A stretch of DNA of 64,000 nt from Sphingobacteriaceae bacterium. GTDB lineage: Bacteria; Bacteroidota; Bacteroidia; B-17B0; Aurantibacillaceae. The stretch spans positions 80,620-144,619 of the forward strand of contig JADJLA010000009.1 of assembly GCA_016705695.1 (NCBI GenBank). Direction: 5' to 3'. Position 1 is the first letter of the stretch. The number at the start of each line of letters is the position of its first letter. Positions 43,595 to 51,134 of the stretch are shown piece after piece. The notes beneath the pieces are model-generated. The model did no database searches, had not been told where the DNA came from, and was given only the letters and a program-made list of their open reading frames with translations. A program made the position numbers and the translations under genes.

Positions 43595-44220
43595 TATGAA
43601 TCTAATTTAGATAGTAATTCAACATTATTCACCTTTACAAGAGGCTGAAAATCCTGCGTTGATTCAAGTTCGTACACAACTTCAAAACTCTTAATGAAGT
43701 ACCGACCTTCAAACTGATATAAAAGCAGATCGTTATGATCATTGATGCCATAAAGCATTATTTTGTTCTTTTGAAAACGGTAACCTTTTGAATTCAATGG
43801 TGTTTTCCAAAACTCCATCACATATGAATCTGATTGAATAGAATTAACGCCCGACACGTTTTGTGCAAGCGTATCGTTATTATTTGAGTTTGTAAGATTA
43901 ATGATCTTGATGAGTTTACTTGAAAGCAATTGATCAACTACCACGTTGATTCTGGCGTCAGAATTAATAATACTATCAACTTCTTTATAATTAACGCGAG
44001 CTTGATTGTTAACTTTAATTTTAAAGCGCTCTTTATTCTTTGTTTTTTCTTTTTCCTCGTCAGACCCCACTTTTTGTTCTACCACGGTTACTTTATCTGA
44101 ACCAACTGATCTAATGCTATTGAAAATAGAATCGATCTTAAATAAAAAGAAGGCTATACCAATTAAGAGTCCAATAGAAACTCCAAAAACGAAACTCGGT
44201 ATCTTACGCCTGATCTGCAT
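43594..44220 (-). CDS. Membrane-anchored protein of unknown function
   Basis: 208 residues with a single N-terminal membrane helix (FVFGVSIGLLIGIAFFLFKI), a charged Lys/Glu linker and a periplasmic part with YVMEFWKTPLNSKGYRFQK and NDHNDLLLYQFEGRYFIKS. No family recognised. It is the first gene of the minus-strand operon leading into dapF, divergent from the htrA-type gene. Confidence 0.75.
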   Translation of the reverse strand: MQIRRKIPSFVFGVSIGLLIGIAFFLFKIDSIFNSIRSVGSDKVTVVEQKVGSDEEKEKTKNKERFKIKVNNQARVNYKEVDSIINSDARINVVVDQLLSSKLIKIINLTNSNNNDTLAQNVSGVNSIQSDSYVMEFWKTPLNSKGYRFQKNKIMLYGINDHNDLLLYQFEGRYFIKSFEVVYELESTQDFQPLVKVNNVELLSKLDS

Positions 44221-44302
44221 TTATTTTAACGTAAATTTAATTAAAAAATTTAACCTTGAGTTAAGCTGTGTTAAAAATAAATCAACAGCATATTTTCCAT
44301 TG

Positions 44303-44310
44303 TAATTTTG
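44303..44310 (+). promoter_or_regulatory. Putative -7 box TAATTTTG upstream of the htrA-type gene
   Basis: Exact TAnnTTTG, 26 bases before the ATG at 44337. No clear -33 element. Confidence 0.45.
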
Positions 44311-44336
44311 CGTTCATAAGTTAAAATCAATAACAT

Positions 44337-45782
44337 ATGAAAAAGATAGTTTCAAGCATTTTTGTAGTCTTTATGGGCGGTGTAGCGGCGCTAGGCGCAG
44401 TTTATGCGTTTAATTCTTATGAAAACTCCGGCAAGCAGGAGTTAGTTATCGCCTCAAAAACCCCACCTGTTCATTTTACAAACTACTCGGCCGCAACAGG
44501 AATAGGTAATACTGATTTTACCATGGCCGCCGAAAAATCATTGAATGCGGTAGTATATATAACCACTAAGACCGATCAAACGTCGTATGATCCCTTTGCG
44601 CAAATATTTGGAGGAACTCCGCAAACTTATGTGCAACAAGCGAGCGGAAGCGGGGTGATAGTGAGTAAAGATGGTTATATTGTTACCAATCATCACGTAG
44701 TGAGTGGCGCCAAGGAAATTGAAGTAACCTTGAATGATAAACGAAATTACAAGGCAGAAGTTGTTGGAACCGATCCTGCCACAGAAGTTGCTTTATTAAA
44801 GATCAAAGAAAACGATCTTCCTTATATCACTTACGGAAATAGCGATCAAATTAAAATTGGTGAATGGGTATTAGCAGTTGGAAATCCGTTTAACTTAGAA
44901 AGCACTGTAACAGCGGGCATCATAAGTGCAAAAGGAAGAAATCATATCATTAATGGAAAAAATAATCCGATCGAATCGTTCATTCAAACAGATGCTGCCG
45001 TAAACCCCGGAAATAGTGGTGGCGCTTTGGTAAATACCAATGGAGATCTTATTGGAATAAACACAGCCATTGTTTCAAATGGCGGAGGTTCTTATGTGGG
45101 ATACTCTTTTGCCGTTCCGGTTAACATTGTAAAAAAAGTGGTTGGCGATCTTATTGAATTCGGAACCGTTCAACGCGCTTACATTGGAGTGAGTTTAATG
45201 GACATCAATGCTAAATTTGCTAAAGAGAACAATATTAAAAATCTAAAAGGTGTTTATGTGTCGCGTTTGGTGGAAGGCGGAAGCGGTGAAGCCGCAGGAA
45301 TTCAATCGGGTGATGTGATCACAGCGATACAGGATGCTCCGGTAAATAGTGTGAGCGAATTGCATGAGCAAATTGCAAGGTACCGTCCCGGTGATAAAAT
45401 AGATCTTAGCCTTGTTAGAAATGATAAGGAAGTTAATCTTTCTTTAACATTAAAAAGTTTAGAGAACACAACTAGCTTGGTAAAGAAAACAGAAGTTGTG
45501 AGCACCAATATGAGCAAACTTGGAGTGGCTTTAGCAGAAGTGGACAATAATGAATTGGCAAAATTAAAAGTTGCCAATGGCGTGAAGATCACCGCACTTT
45601 CGGCAAATAGTAAATTCACTGGCGCAGGAATCAAAGAGGGGTTTATAATTACTTCTATAAACAAACGCAAGATTGGAAACGTAAAAGAGGCTCAAGCTAT
45701 TCTTGGTCAAACATCGGGAGGAGTTCTTGTGGAAGGTATTTATCCTAATGGAACAAAGGCTTATTACGGTTTTGGTTTGTAA
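44337..45782 (+). CDS. HtrA/DegP-type (Do family) serine protease with two PDZ domains
   Basis: 481 residues. Signal/anchor at the N-terminus, trypsin-like domain about residues 60-290, PDZ1 around 290-385 and PDZ2 around 395-480. Catalytic His120 in VTNHHVV and Ser227 in NPGNSGGAL are present. The Asp of the family position (T-D-x-A-L-L) is Glu150 here (PATEVALLKI). The enzyme degrades or refolds damaged periplasmic proteins. It ends at a strong terminator before the phosphatase gene. Confidence 0.95.
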   Translation: MKKIVSSIFVVFMGGVAALGAVYAFNSYENSGKQELVIASKTPPVHFTNYSAATGIGNTDFTMAAEKSLNAVVYITTKTDQTSYDPFAQIFGGTPQTYVQQASGSGVIVSKDGYIVTNHHVVSGAKEIEVTLNDKRNYKAEVVGTDPATEVALLKIKENDLPYITYGNSDQIKIGEWVLAVGNPFNLESTVTAGIISAKGRNHIINGKNNPIESFIQTDAAVNPGNSGGALVNTNGDLIGINTAIVSNGGGSYVGYSFAVPVNIVKKVVGDLIEFGTVQRAYIGVSLMDINAKFAKENNIKNLKGVYVSRLVEGGSGEAAGIQSGDVITAIQDAPVNSVSELHEQIARYRPGDKIDLSLVRNDKEVNLSLTLKSLENTTSLVKKTEVVSTNMSKLGVALAEVDNNELAKLKVANGVKITALSANSKFTGAGIKEGFIITSINKRKIGNVKEAQAILGQTSGGVLVEGIYPNGTKAYYGFGL

Positions 45783-45800
45783 TTGAAACATAAAAAACAC

Positions 45801-45832
45801 AAAGCGGATCAAGTAACGGTCCGCTTTTTTTA
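45801..45832 (+). terminator. Intrinsic terminator after the htrA-type gene
   Basis: AAAGCGGA (45801-45808) / TCCGCTTT (45820-45827), then further T residues. Confidence 0.85.
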
Positions 45833-45844
45833 TTAATTTTCGGG

Positions 45845-46303
45845 ATGCAAAAAGTACTCTTTGTTTGTTTAGGAAATATTTGTCGCTCACCTTTAGCCGA
45901 AGGAATTATGTTGCATTTGAATGATAAGCATAATTTAAACTGGACCATTGATTCGGCAGGAACGGCCAATTACCATGTTGGTGAAGCTCCTGATAGAAGA
46001 ACAATTGCGAATGCAAAGAAGAATGGAGTAGATCTATCTTCATTAAGGGCGCGCCAATTTAAAGCAAACGACTTTGATGAATTTGACAGGATCTTTGTGA
46101 TGGATAAAAGTAATTTGCAAAATGTATTGAAGCATGCAAAGCACGATGAACACAAAAACAAGGTTGATCTTTTTTTAAATGTGCTTCATCCCGATTCTCA
46201 CAGCGAAGTTCCTGATCCTTATTATGGAACCGAACATAATTTTGAACACGTGTTTCAGTTGGTTTACAAAGCGTGCGAAGAAATGCGAGTAAAATATTCT
46301 TAG
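45845..46303 (+). CDS. Low-molecular-weight protein tyrosine phosphatase
   Basis: 152 residues. The catalytic loop VCLGNICRSP (Cys8, Arg14) is at the N-terminus, and the general acid Asp is in EVPDPYYG near residue 120. SAGTANYHVGEAPD and RQFKANDFDEFDRIFVMD are family blocks. Bacterial members regulate polysaccharide or protein tyrosine phosphorylation. It stands alone between two terminators. Confidence 0.95.
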   Translation: MQKVLFVCLGNICRSPLAEGIMLHLNDKHNLNWTIDSAGTANYHVGEAPDRRTIANAKKNGVDLSSLRARQFKANDFDEFDRIFVMDKSNLQNVLKHAKHDEHKNKVDLFLNVLHPDSHSEVPDPYYGTEHNFEHVFQLVYKACEEMRVKYS

Positions 46304-46312
46304 TTAAGGAAA

Positions 46313-46333
46313 AAAGCGGCTAGAGGCCGCTTT
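46313..46333. terminator. Bidirectional terminator
   Basis: AAAGCGGC / GCCGCTTT around TAGAG; a strong T6 run follows on the minus strand (end of the ferredoxin gene) and a weaker T-rich tract on the plus strand. Confidence 0.8.
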
Positions 46334-46337
46334 AATT

Positions 46338-46688
46338 TTATATATGAAGTGAAGCTTTCTTTTCAAGGAGCTGCTCTTCTGTCTCCACATTATCATCGTC
46401 CTTAATACAACAATCAACCGGGCAAACAGCCGCGCACTGTGGTTCGTCATGAAACCCCTTACATTCGGTACACTTATCGCTTACAATAAAATAAACATCC
46501 ATGTGTTTTGGAACCTGCGCATCGTTAGCGTCTACTTCTAATCCGGAATTTTTACCCTTGTACATTCCATTAACACCTGTTCCATCGGCAAAACGCCATT
46601 CGGCGCCACCTTCGTAAATTGCATTATTAGGACATTCAGGCTCGCAAGCGCCGCAGTTAATACATTCATCTGTGATCTTAATTGCCAT
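46338..46688 (-). CDS. 2[4Fe-4S] ferredoxin
   Basis: About 116 residues from ATG 46688 (MAIKITDECINC); the longer frame to 46724 adds an unlikely leader. The first cluster motif CINCGACEPECP is complete (Cys9, 12, 15, 19); the second is CTECKGFHDEPQC and CAAVCPVDCC with the longer spacing of the YfhL/dicluster type. A 4Fe-4S electron carrier in the cytoplasm. It is divergent from the acyl-CoA reductase gene, which this ferredoxin often neighbours in Bacteroidota; it may feed electrons to that pathway, which is inference. Confidence 0.95.
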   Translation of the reverse strand: MAIKITDECINCGACEPECPNNAIYEGGAEWRFADGTGVNGMYKGKNSGLEVDANDAQVPKHMDVYFIVSDKCTECKGFHDEPQCAAVCPVDCCIKDDDNVETEEQLLEKKASLHI

Positions 46689-46696
46689 TTTATACG

Positions 46697-46704
46697 TAAC
46701 TTTG
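46697..46704 (+). promoter_or_regulatory. -7 box TAACTTTG for the acyl-CoA reductase gene
   Basis: Exact TAnnTTTG, 35 bases before the ATG at 46739; -33 element not clear. It faces the minus-strand promoter below. Confidence 0.4.
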
Positions 46705-46721
46705 TATGCTATAATTTTCTG

Positions 46722-46750
46722 CAAATATACGAGTATCTATGCAATTACAA
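46722..46750 (-). promoter_or_regulatory. Promoter for the ferredoxin gene
   Basis: On the minus strand TATATTTG (46722-46729) with TTG (46748-46750) upstream across 18 bases; 33 bases ahead of the ATG at 46688. Confidence 0.5.
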
Positions 46751-47770
46751 CAACGAATTAACGCTTTTATTAAGATCGGCAAGTTCATTAACGAACATTA
46801 TGAAAGTACTGATGCCAAGGGGGAAGAGAACCTTCATCTTGGCTTAACGGAGCTTGTAAAGGTTGCTTTAGTTTATAATGGTTGGTTCATTGAGCAATTT
46901 ACAAATAATGCCATTCAAAATATTGGAAAGATGCTTGCTAAAGAAGAGTTGGAAAAACTCGCAGCTTACTTTCCAAGCGAAAATAAAAGCTCAAAAACGG
47001 TAGCGGTTATTTGTGCGGGTAATATTCCAATGGTTTGTTTTCACGATGTTTTGTGTGTATTGCTTTCAGGAAATACGGTCCTCATAAAAATGTCGAGTGA
47101 TGATAATGTATTATTACCATTCTTTTTAAAGCTATTAGTGCATTACGAGCCTGGTTTTGATGAATATATTCGTTTGGCCGACGGAAAGCTTACCGGTTTT
47201 GATGCCATTATTGCCACAGGAAGTAATAACAGTGCCGATCAATTCAGTCATTATTTTGGAAAATATCCAAACGTCATTCGAAGGAATAGAAGTTCTTTGG
47301 CTGTGATTACCGGAAAAGAAACTCGAGGAGAATTGGAAGCTTTAGGGAAAGATATTTTTTATTATTTTGGTTTGGGTTGCCGCAATGTTTCAAAGTTGCT
47401 TGTTCCAAAAGATTATAAATTTGACTCACTTTTTGAATGTGTTTTTAGCTTTGGATATGTATTGGATAATAAAAAATACGCTAATAATTACGAATACAAT
47501 CGTACCATTTATTTAATGGGGAATGAGAAGTTCTTGGATAATAACTTTCTTATGATAAAAGCTGATAATCAAATACATGCACCTATTTCGGTGATGTATT
47601 ACGAGAGCTACGAAAGTGATGAGGATGTTACTGAATATCTGCTAAATAATGCCAAAGAGATTCAATGCGTTGTAGGTACAAATTACATCCCTTTTGGTAA
47701 TTCACAATCGCCTGTTATTACTGACTTTGCCGATGGTGTAAATACTGCGAAATTTTTAGTAGATTTATAA
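46739..47770 (+). CDS. LuxC-type acyl-CoA reductase
   Basis: 343 residues. Family blocks: VAVICAGNIPMVCFHDVLCVLL near residue 85, GFDAIIATGSNNSADQFSHYF, RNRSSLAVITGKET, and the catalytic Cys in YYFGLGCRNVSKLLVP near residue 218, with NYEYNRTIYLMG after it. The enzyme reduces a fatty acyl-CoA (or similar thioester) to the aldehyde with NAD(P)H. The divergent ferredoxin gene is a usual neighbour. A T9SS gene follows 8 bases later. Confidence 0.9.
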   Translation: MQLQQRINAFIKIGKFINEHYESTDAKGEENLHLGLTELVKVALVYNGWFIEQFTNNAIQNIGKMLAKEELEKLAAYFPSENKSSKTVAVICAGNIPMVCFHDVLCVLLSGNTVLIKMSSDDNVLLPFFLKLLVHYEPGFDEYIRLADGKLTGFDAIIATGSNNSADQFSHYFGKYPNVIRRNRSSLAVITGKETRGELEALGKDIFYYFGLGCRNVSKLLVPKDYKFDSLFECVFSFGYVLDNKKYANNYEYNRTIYLMGNEKFLDNNFLMIKADNQIHAPISVMYYESYESDEDVTEYLLNNAKEIQCVVGTNYIPFGNSQSPVITDFADGVNTAKFLVDL

Positions 47771-47778
47771 CTGATATT

Positions 47779-48627
47779 ATGCGTATTAAGCACTTATATT
47801 TTGTCATCACATTAGCGCTATTTAACTCGTTTGCAACGGCTCAAGCACCAACTGCAACTATTGTTATGCCTTCGGGGGTTTTGTGTACCGAAGTGCCGCA
47901 TACATTTAGTTGTATTACTACAGGTTCTATCACCGCTTATTCGTGGTCGTTAAGTCCAACAAGTGGGCACACAATGATGCCAAATAATTTTTCAAGTTCA
48001 GTAAGTATTACTTTTACGAGCGCCGTAACTTATAGCTTAACTTTATTTGTTGCTAATGGCAGCGGAACATTTGCAACAGGAGGGTTTGTTACTATTTCAA
48101 AAACAGCAAACGCGGCGTACCGAGCGGTTTTAAGTGATGTTGGTTTTCCGGCTAACTTATGGTTGGTAAATCATTCTTCATCCTACACAGGAATAAATTG
48201 GGAGTTTGCAAACGCTGCAGCACCAACTCAAACTGCAGAATCTATTTTACAACCATTTAATACTCCCGGTAATTATACAGTTTCACTTATTGCGTTTGGC
48301 GCTAACGGTTGTAATGATACTTTAGATTATAGTTTTGTGATCGATGATGCCTCTGATGTAAAATTAGTAAATGTGTTCACTCCAAATAATGATGGTGTTA
48401 ACGATGCTTTTAAACCTATCATTAAAGGTATATTTGAAATGAAAGTTTGGGTATTTGATCGTTGGGGAGTGTTAATGTACAATTGGAATGGTATTAAGGG
48501 GTCGTGGGATGGTTACACAACCTCGGGAATTCAATGCCCTGATGGCGTTTACGCTTATGTTTTAGAAGCAAAAGGTTTTGACGGAAAAGAATATAAACTT
48601 AAAAGTAGTTTAACCTTAATTCGCTGA
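47779..48627 (+). CDS. PKD-like secreted protein with T9SS type B sorting domain
   Basis: 282 residues. Signal peptide (IKHLYFVITLALFNSFATAQ), two Ig/PKD-like domains (HTFSCITTGSITAYSWSLSP near residue 40; INWEFANAA near residue 140), then the type B C-terminus VFTPNNDGVNDAFKP, FDRWGVLMYNW and PDGVYAYVLEAKG. Predicted surface or secreted protein exported by T9SS. Small relative to the 12407 adhesin. Its stop is 3 bases from the presumed ABC start. Confidence 0.9.
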   Translation: MRIKHLYFVITLALFNSFATAQAPTATIVMPSGVLCTEVPHTFSCITTGSITAYSWSLSPTSGHTMMPNNFSSSVSITFTSAVTYSLTLFVANGSGTFATGGFVTISKTANAAYRAVLSDVGFPANLWLVNHSSSYTGINWEFANAAAPTQTAESILQPFNTPGNYTVSLIAFGANGCNDTLDYSFVIDDASDVKLVNVFTPNNDGVNDAFKPIIKGIFEMKVWVFDRWGVLMYNWNGIKGSWDGYTTSGIQCPDGVYAYVLEAKGFDGKEYKLKSSLTLIR

Positions 48628-48630
48628 TCT

Positions 48631-49605
48631 ATCCTAAAGGTTAACAACATATCTTTCAATTACAAATCAAAAACATCATTTACCGGACTAAAGAACGTTT
48701 CTTTCCAAATTAAAGAAGGAGAAATAGTTGCGCTCATAGGCAAAAGCGGAAGCGGCAAATCAACCCTTATTAAATGTTTATACGGTCTTGAAGATCTTCA
48801 GGGAGGCGAAGTGTTTGTTGGTAAAGAACAAGTGTTGGGACCAAGTTATAATTTAATTCCAGGGCACAAGGATATGAAATTGGTGAGCCAAGATTATTAT
48901 GTTTTGGATAATCATACGGTTGAAGAGAACATAAAGGATATGCTAACCGGGCTTGCAAATGATTACAAAGATGCGCGCTGTAAAAAAATATTAAAGCTAT
49001 TGGATCTTAATCCTCTTGCCAAATTGCAAGCAAAAACCTTATCATCAGGGCAAAAACAACGCGTAGCCATTGCCAGGGCATTAACGGTTATACCAAGAGT
49101 TCTTTTATTAGATGAACCCTTTAATAATTTGGATAGACCATTAAAAGAAAAGCTATTCACGTTCATTGTAAATGAAGTGAAGAAGAAAAAAACATCGTTG
49201 TTGATCATTACGCATGAAGCGGATGAAGCGCTTAAATATTCGCAAAAAATTGGCGTGATGGATGAAGGGCAATTAGTTCAGTTTGGTTTGCAAGATAAGG
49301 TGTATTACCAACCACGAAATTTAAAAGTAGCTTCTTTGCTTGGCGATTATAATGTTATAAAAAAAGTAGACCTTGAAAAAGGAAGTAAAACTGTTCTCAA
49401 GAAACAATTGTTCTTAAGGCCACACCAATTATATGTTTTGCAAAAAGCTGAAGGCGCCGATCTTGTTCTAACAAATCCTTCGCTCTATTTTAATGGTAAA
49501 TGTTTTGAATTGTATGGCGAAACCAGATCTGGAAATGGAGTAGTGGTATACGCGTTTACTCAGCCAAAACTTGCCGAGAAAATGTATATCAAATTAAAGC
49601 TGTAA
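48631..49605 (+). CDS. ABC transporter ATPase with ATC in the start-codon position
   Basis: 324 residues if it begins at 48631, where ATC-CTA-AAG stands for the expected ATG-CTA-AAG of MLKVNNISFNY. No ATG, GTG or TTG occurs in frame between the upstream TGA (48625) and the Walker A site; the first such codon is GTG at 48811, after the P-loop. Walker A GKSGSGKST at residues 37-45, signature LSSGQKQR, Walker B VLLLDEPFNNLD, H-loop ITHEADE. The C-terminal third resembles the TOBE region of sulfate/Fe-type importers (RPHQLYVL). No permease or binding protein is adjacent. Confidence 0.9.
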   Translation: MLKVNNISFNYKSKTSFTGLKNVSFQIKEGEIVALIGKSGSGKSTLIKCLYGLEDLQGGEVFVGKEQVLGPSYNLIPGHKDMKLVSQDYYVLDNHTVEENIKDMLTGLANDYKDARCKKILKLLDLNPLAKLQAKTLSSGQKQRVAIARALTVIPRVLLLDEPFNNLDRPLKEKLFTFIVNEVKKKKTSLLIITHEADEALKYSQKIGVMDEGQLVQFGLQDKVYYQPRNLKVASLLGDYNVIKKVDLEKGSKTVLKKQLFLRPHQLYVLQKAEGADLVLTNPSLYFNGKCFELYGETRSGNGVVVYAFTQPKLAEKMYIKLKL

Positions 49606-49645
49606 AGTTTCGAACACAAATAAACTATTCTAACAAAAATACACA

Positions 49646-51043
49646 ATGAAAAAAAACGTATTTACTATTTTGGCCTTATTATTTATAGTAATGGTCAAAT
49701 CGCAATGTTCGGCCAATTTTGGTTTTGTTATAAATGCGAATGGTAACGTTAGTTTTACAAATACATCAGCATTTACAAGTTCAAACGTAATTTATACCTG
49801 GAACTTTGGTGACAATAATTCTTCACAAAACGTAGATCCATCGCATACCTATACGAATAACGGAAATTATATCGTAGATCTATTGTTGCATGATAGTACT
49901 GCAAGCGGTTTGTGTATAAGCAATTATACATACGCCATATCCATTAGTAATGCTACATGTGGACTTACTGCTAAAACAAATACATATCAATTAAATAGTA
50001 ATACCATTAACTTTGTAAACGCTTCAACCGGTACAATTGCATTAACGCAATATACATTGCATTATGGTTACGTAACCCCTCAAAGCTATTTTAATAGCCA
50101 TTTCAACGTAGTGCATACTTTTTCGGCAGCAGCATTATATCCTATACAATTAGTGGCAAAAAATTCTAATTCCTGCACAAGCGTTTATAATGCGTCTATT
50201 ACAGTATTATCTCAAACATGTAATCTTATACCTAATTTTGGGTATACGGTTAATGGTTCAAACGTGGCTTTTTCAAATTCTTCTCAAGGAACTTCAAGTA
50301 CAACCGTTTATTATTGGATGTTTGCGAATGGTAATACGTCTAACGCTCAAACTCCGCCGGGGCAAAATTTTTTATATAATGGTACCTATACGGTAACATT
50401 ATTTGCCACAGATTCTATTAATTATTTTTGCGGAAGTTTAATTACAAAGACGATCAATATTATTAATGCGCCATGTTTTGCTAGTAGTCAGTTTTCAATG
50501 GTTAAAGATCTGAATGCAATGCCATCAATTGTGTGGAATGCGATCCCAACATACTCAGCGAATGTGGTAAGTGCAGTTTGGAGCTGGGGAGATAATTCTA
50601 CATCAACTGGCTTATTTCCTTCACACACCTATTCATCTACAGGAGTATATAATATTTGTTTAACTGTAAGTGTTTCGTGTGGTCAAATGACCAGCAGTTG
50701 TATGGCGTCAAACATTAGTCGTTCTGAAGAAAGTTTGCAAATGGCATCGGTAAAAGTTTTAGACTTGCTATCAACCTTAAAAGAAGAAAGCACTACTAAT
50801 AAAGAGATCGTTTTGTTCCCAAATCCAAACAAAGGAATTTTTCAATTGTATGTAAAAGAATCGCCATTATTAGAGATCAAAATTATTGATCTTCAAGGAA
50901 AAGAGGTTTATAAAATACACACCATGACCAATGAGGGTTTTTGTAGAATAAATCTTCCTGAGCATTTGGAGGGAGTTTACCTTGTGTGTATTGAAGGGGA
51001 AAATTTGAAACAAAAAGAACGAGTAGTGATCGTAAAAGATTAG
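49646..51043 (+). CDS. PKD-domain secreted protein with T9SS type A sorting domain
   Basis: 465 residues. Signal peptide (MKKNVFTILALLFIVMVKSQ) and three PKD-like units with the motifs YTWNFGDNNSSQNVDPSH, YYWMFANGNTSNAQ and VWSWGDNSTSTGLFPSHTY. The sorting domain is at the end: LFPNPNKGIFQLYV, IIDLQGKEVYKI and LEGVYLVCIEG. Predicted to be exported and attached through A-LPS. It may be cotranscribed with the ABC gene 40 bases upstream. Confidence 0.9.
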   Translation: MKKNVFTILALLFIVMVKSQCSANFGFVINANGNVSFTNTSAFTSSNVIYTWNFGDNNSSQNVDPSHTYTNNGNYIVDLLLHDSTASGLCISNYTYAISISNATCGLTAKTNTYQLNSNTINFVNASTGTIALTQYTLHYGYVTPQSYFNSHFNVVHTFSAAALYPIQLVAKNSNSCTSVYNASITVLSQTCNLIPNFGYTVNGSNVAFSNSSQGTSSTTVYYWMFANGNTSNAQTPPGQNFLYNGTYTVTLFATDSINYFCGSLITKTINIINAPCFASSQFSMVKDLNAMPSIVWNAIPTYSANVVSAVWSWGDNSTSTGLFPSHTYSSTGVYNICLTVSVSCGQMTSSCMASNISRSEESLQMASVKVLDLLSTLKEESTTNKEIVLFPNPNKGIFQLYVKESPLLEIKIIDLQGKEVYKIHTMTNEGFCRINLPEHLEGVYLVCIEGENLKQKERVVIVKD

Positions 51044-51134
51044 AGGAATGAACTTTTAAAGGTCTTTTCGTTGCCAAGGCTTACCGAGAAAATATATATT
51101 AAGATCAAGTAAGCGATCTTTTTAGAAATAATTT

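Noticed and set aside
48770..48958. Minus-strand frame within the ABC gene
   Set aside because: Shadow of the ATPase; the plus-strand frame has all ABC motifs.
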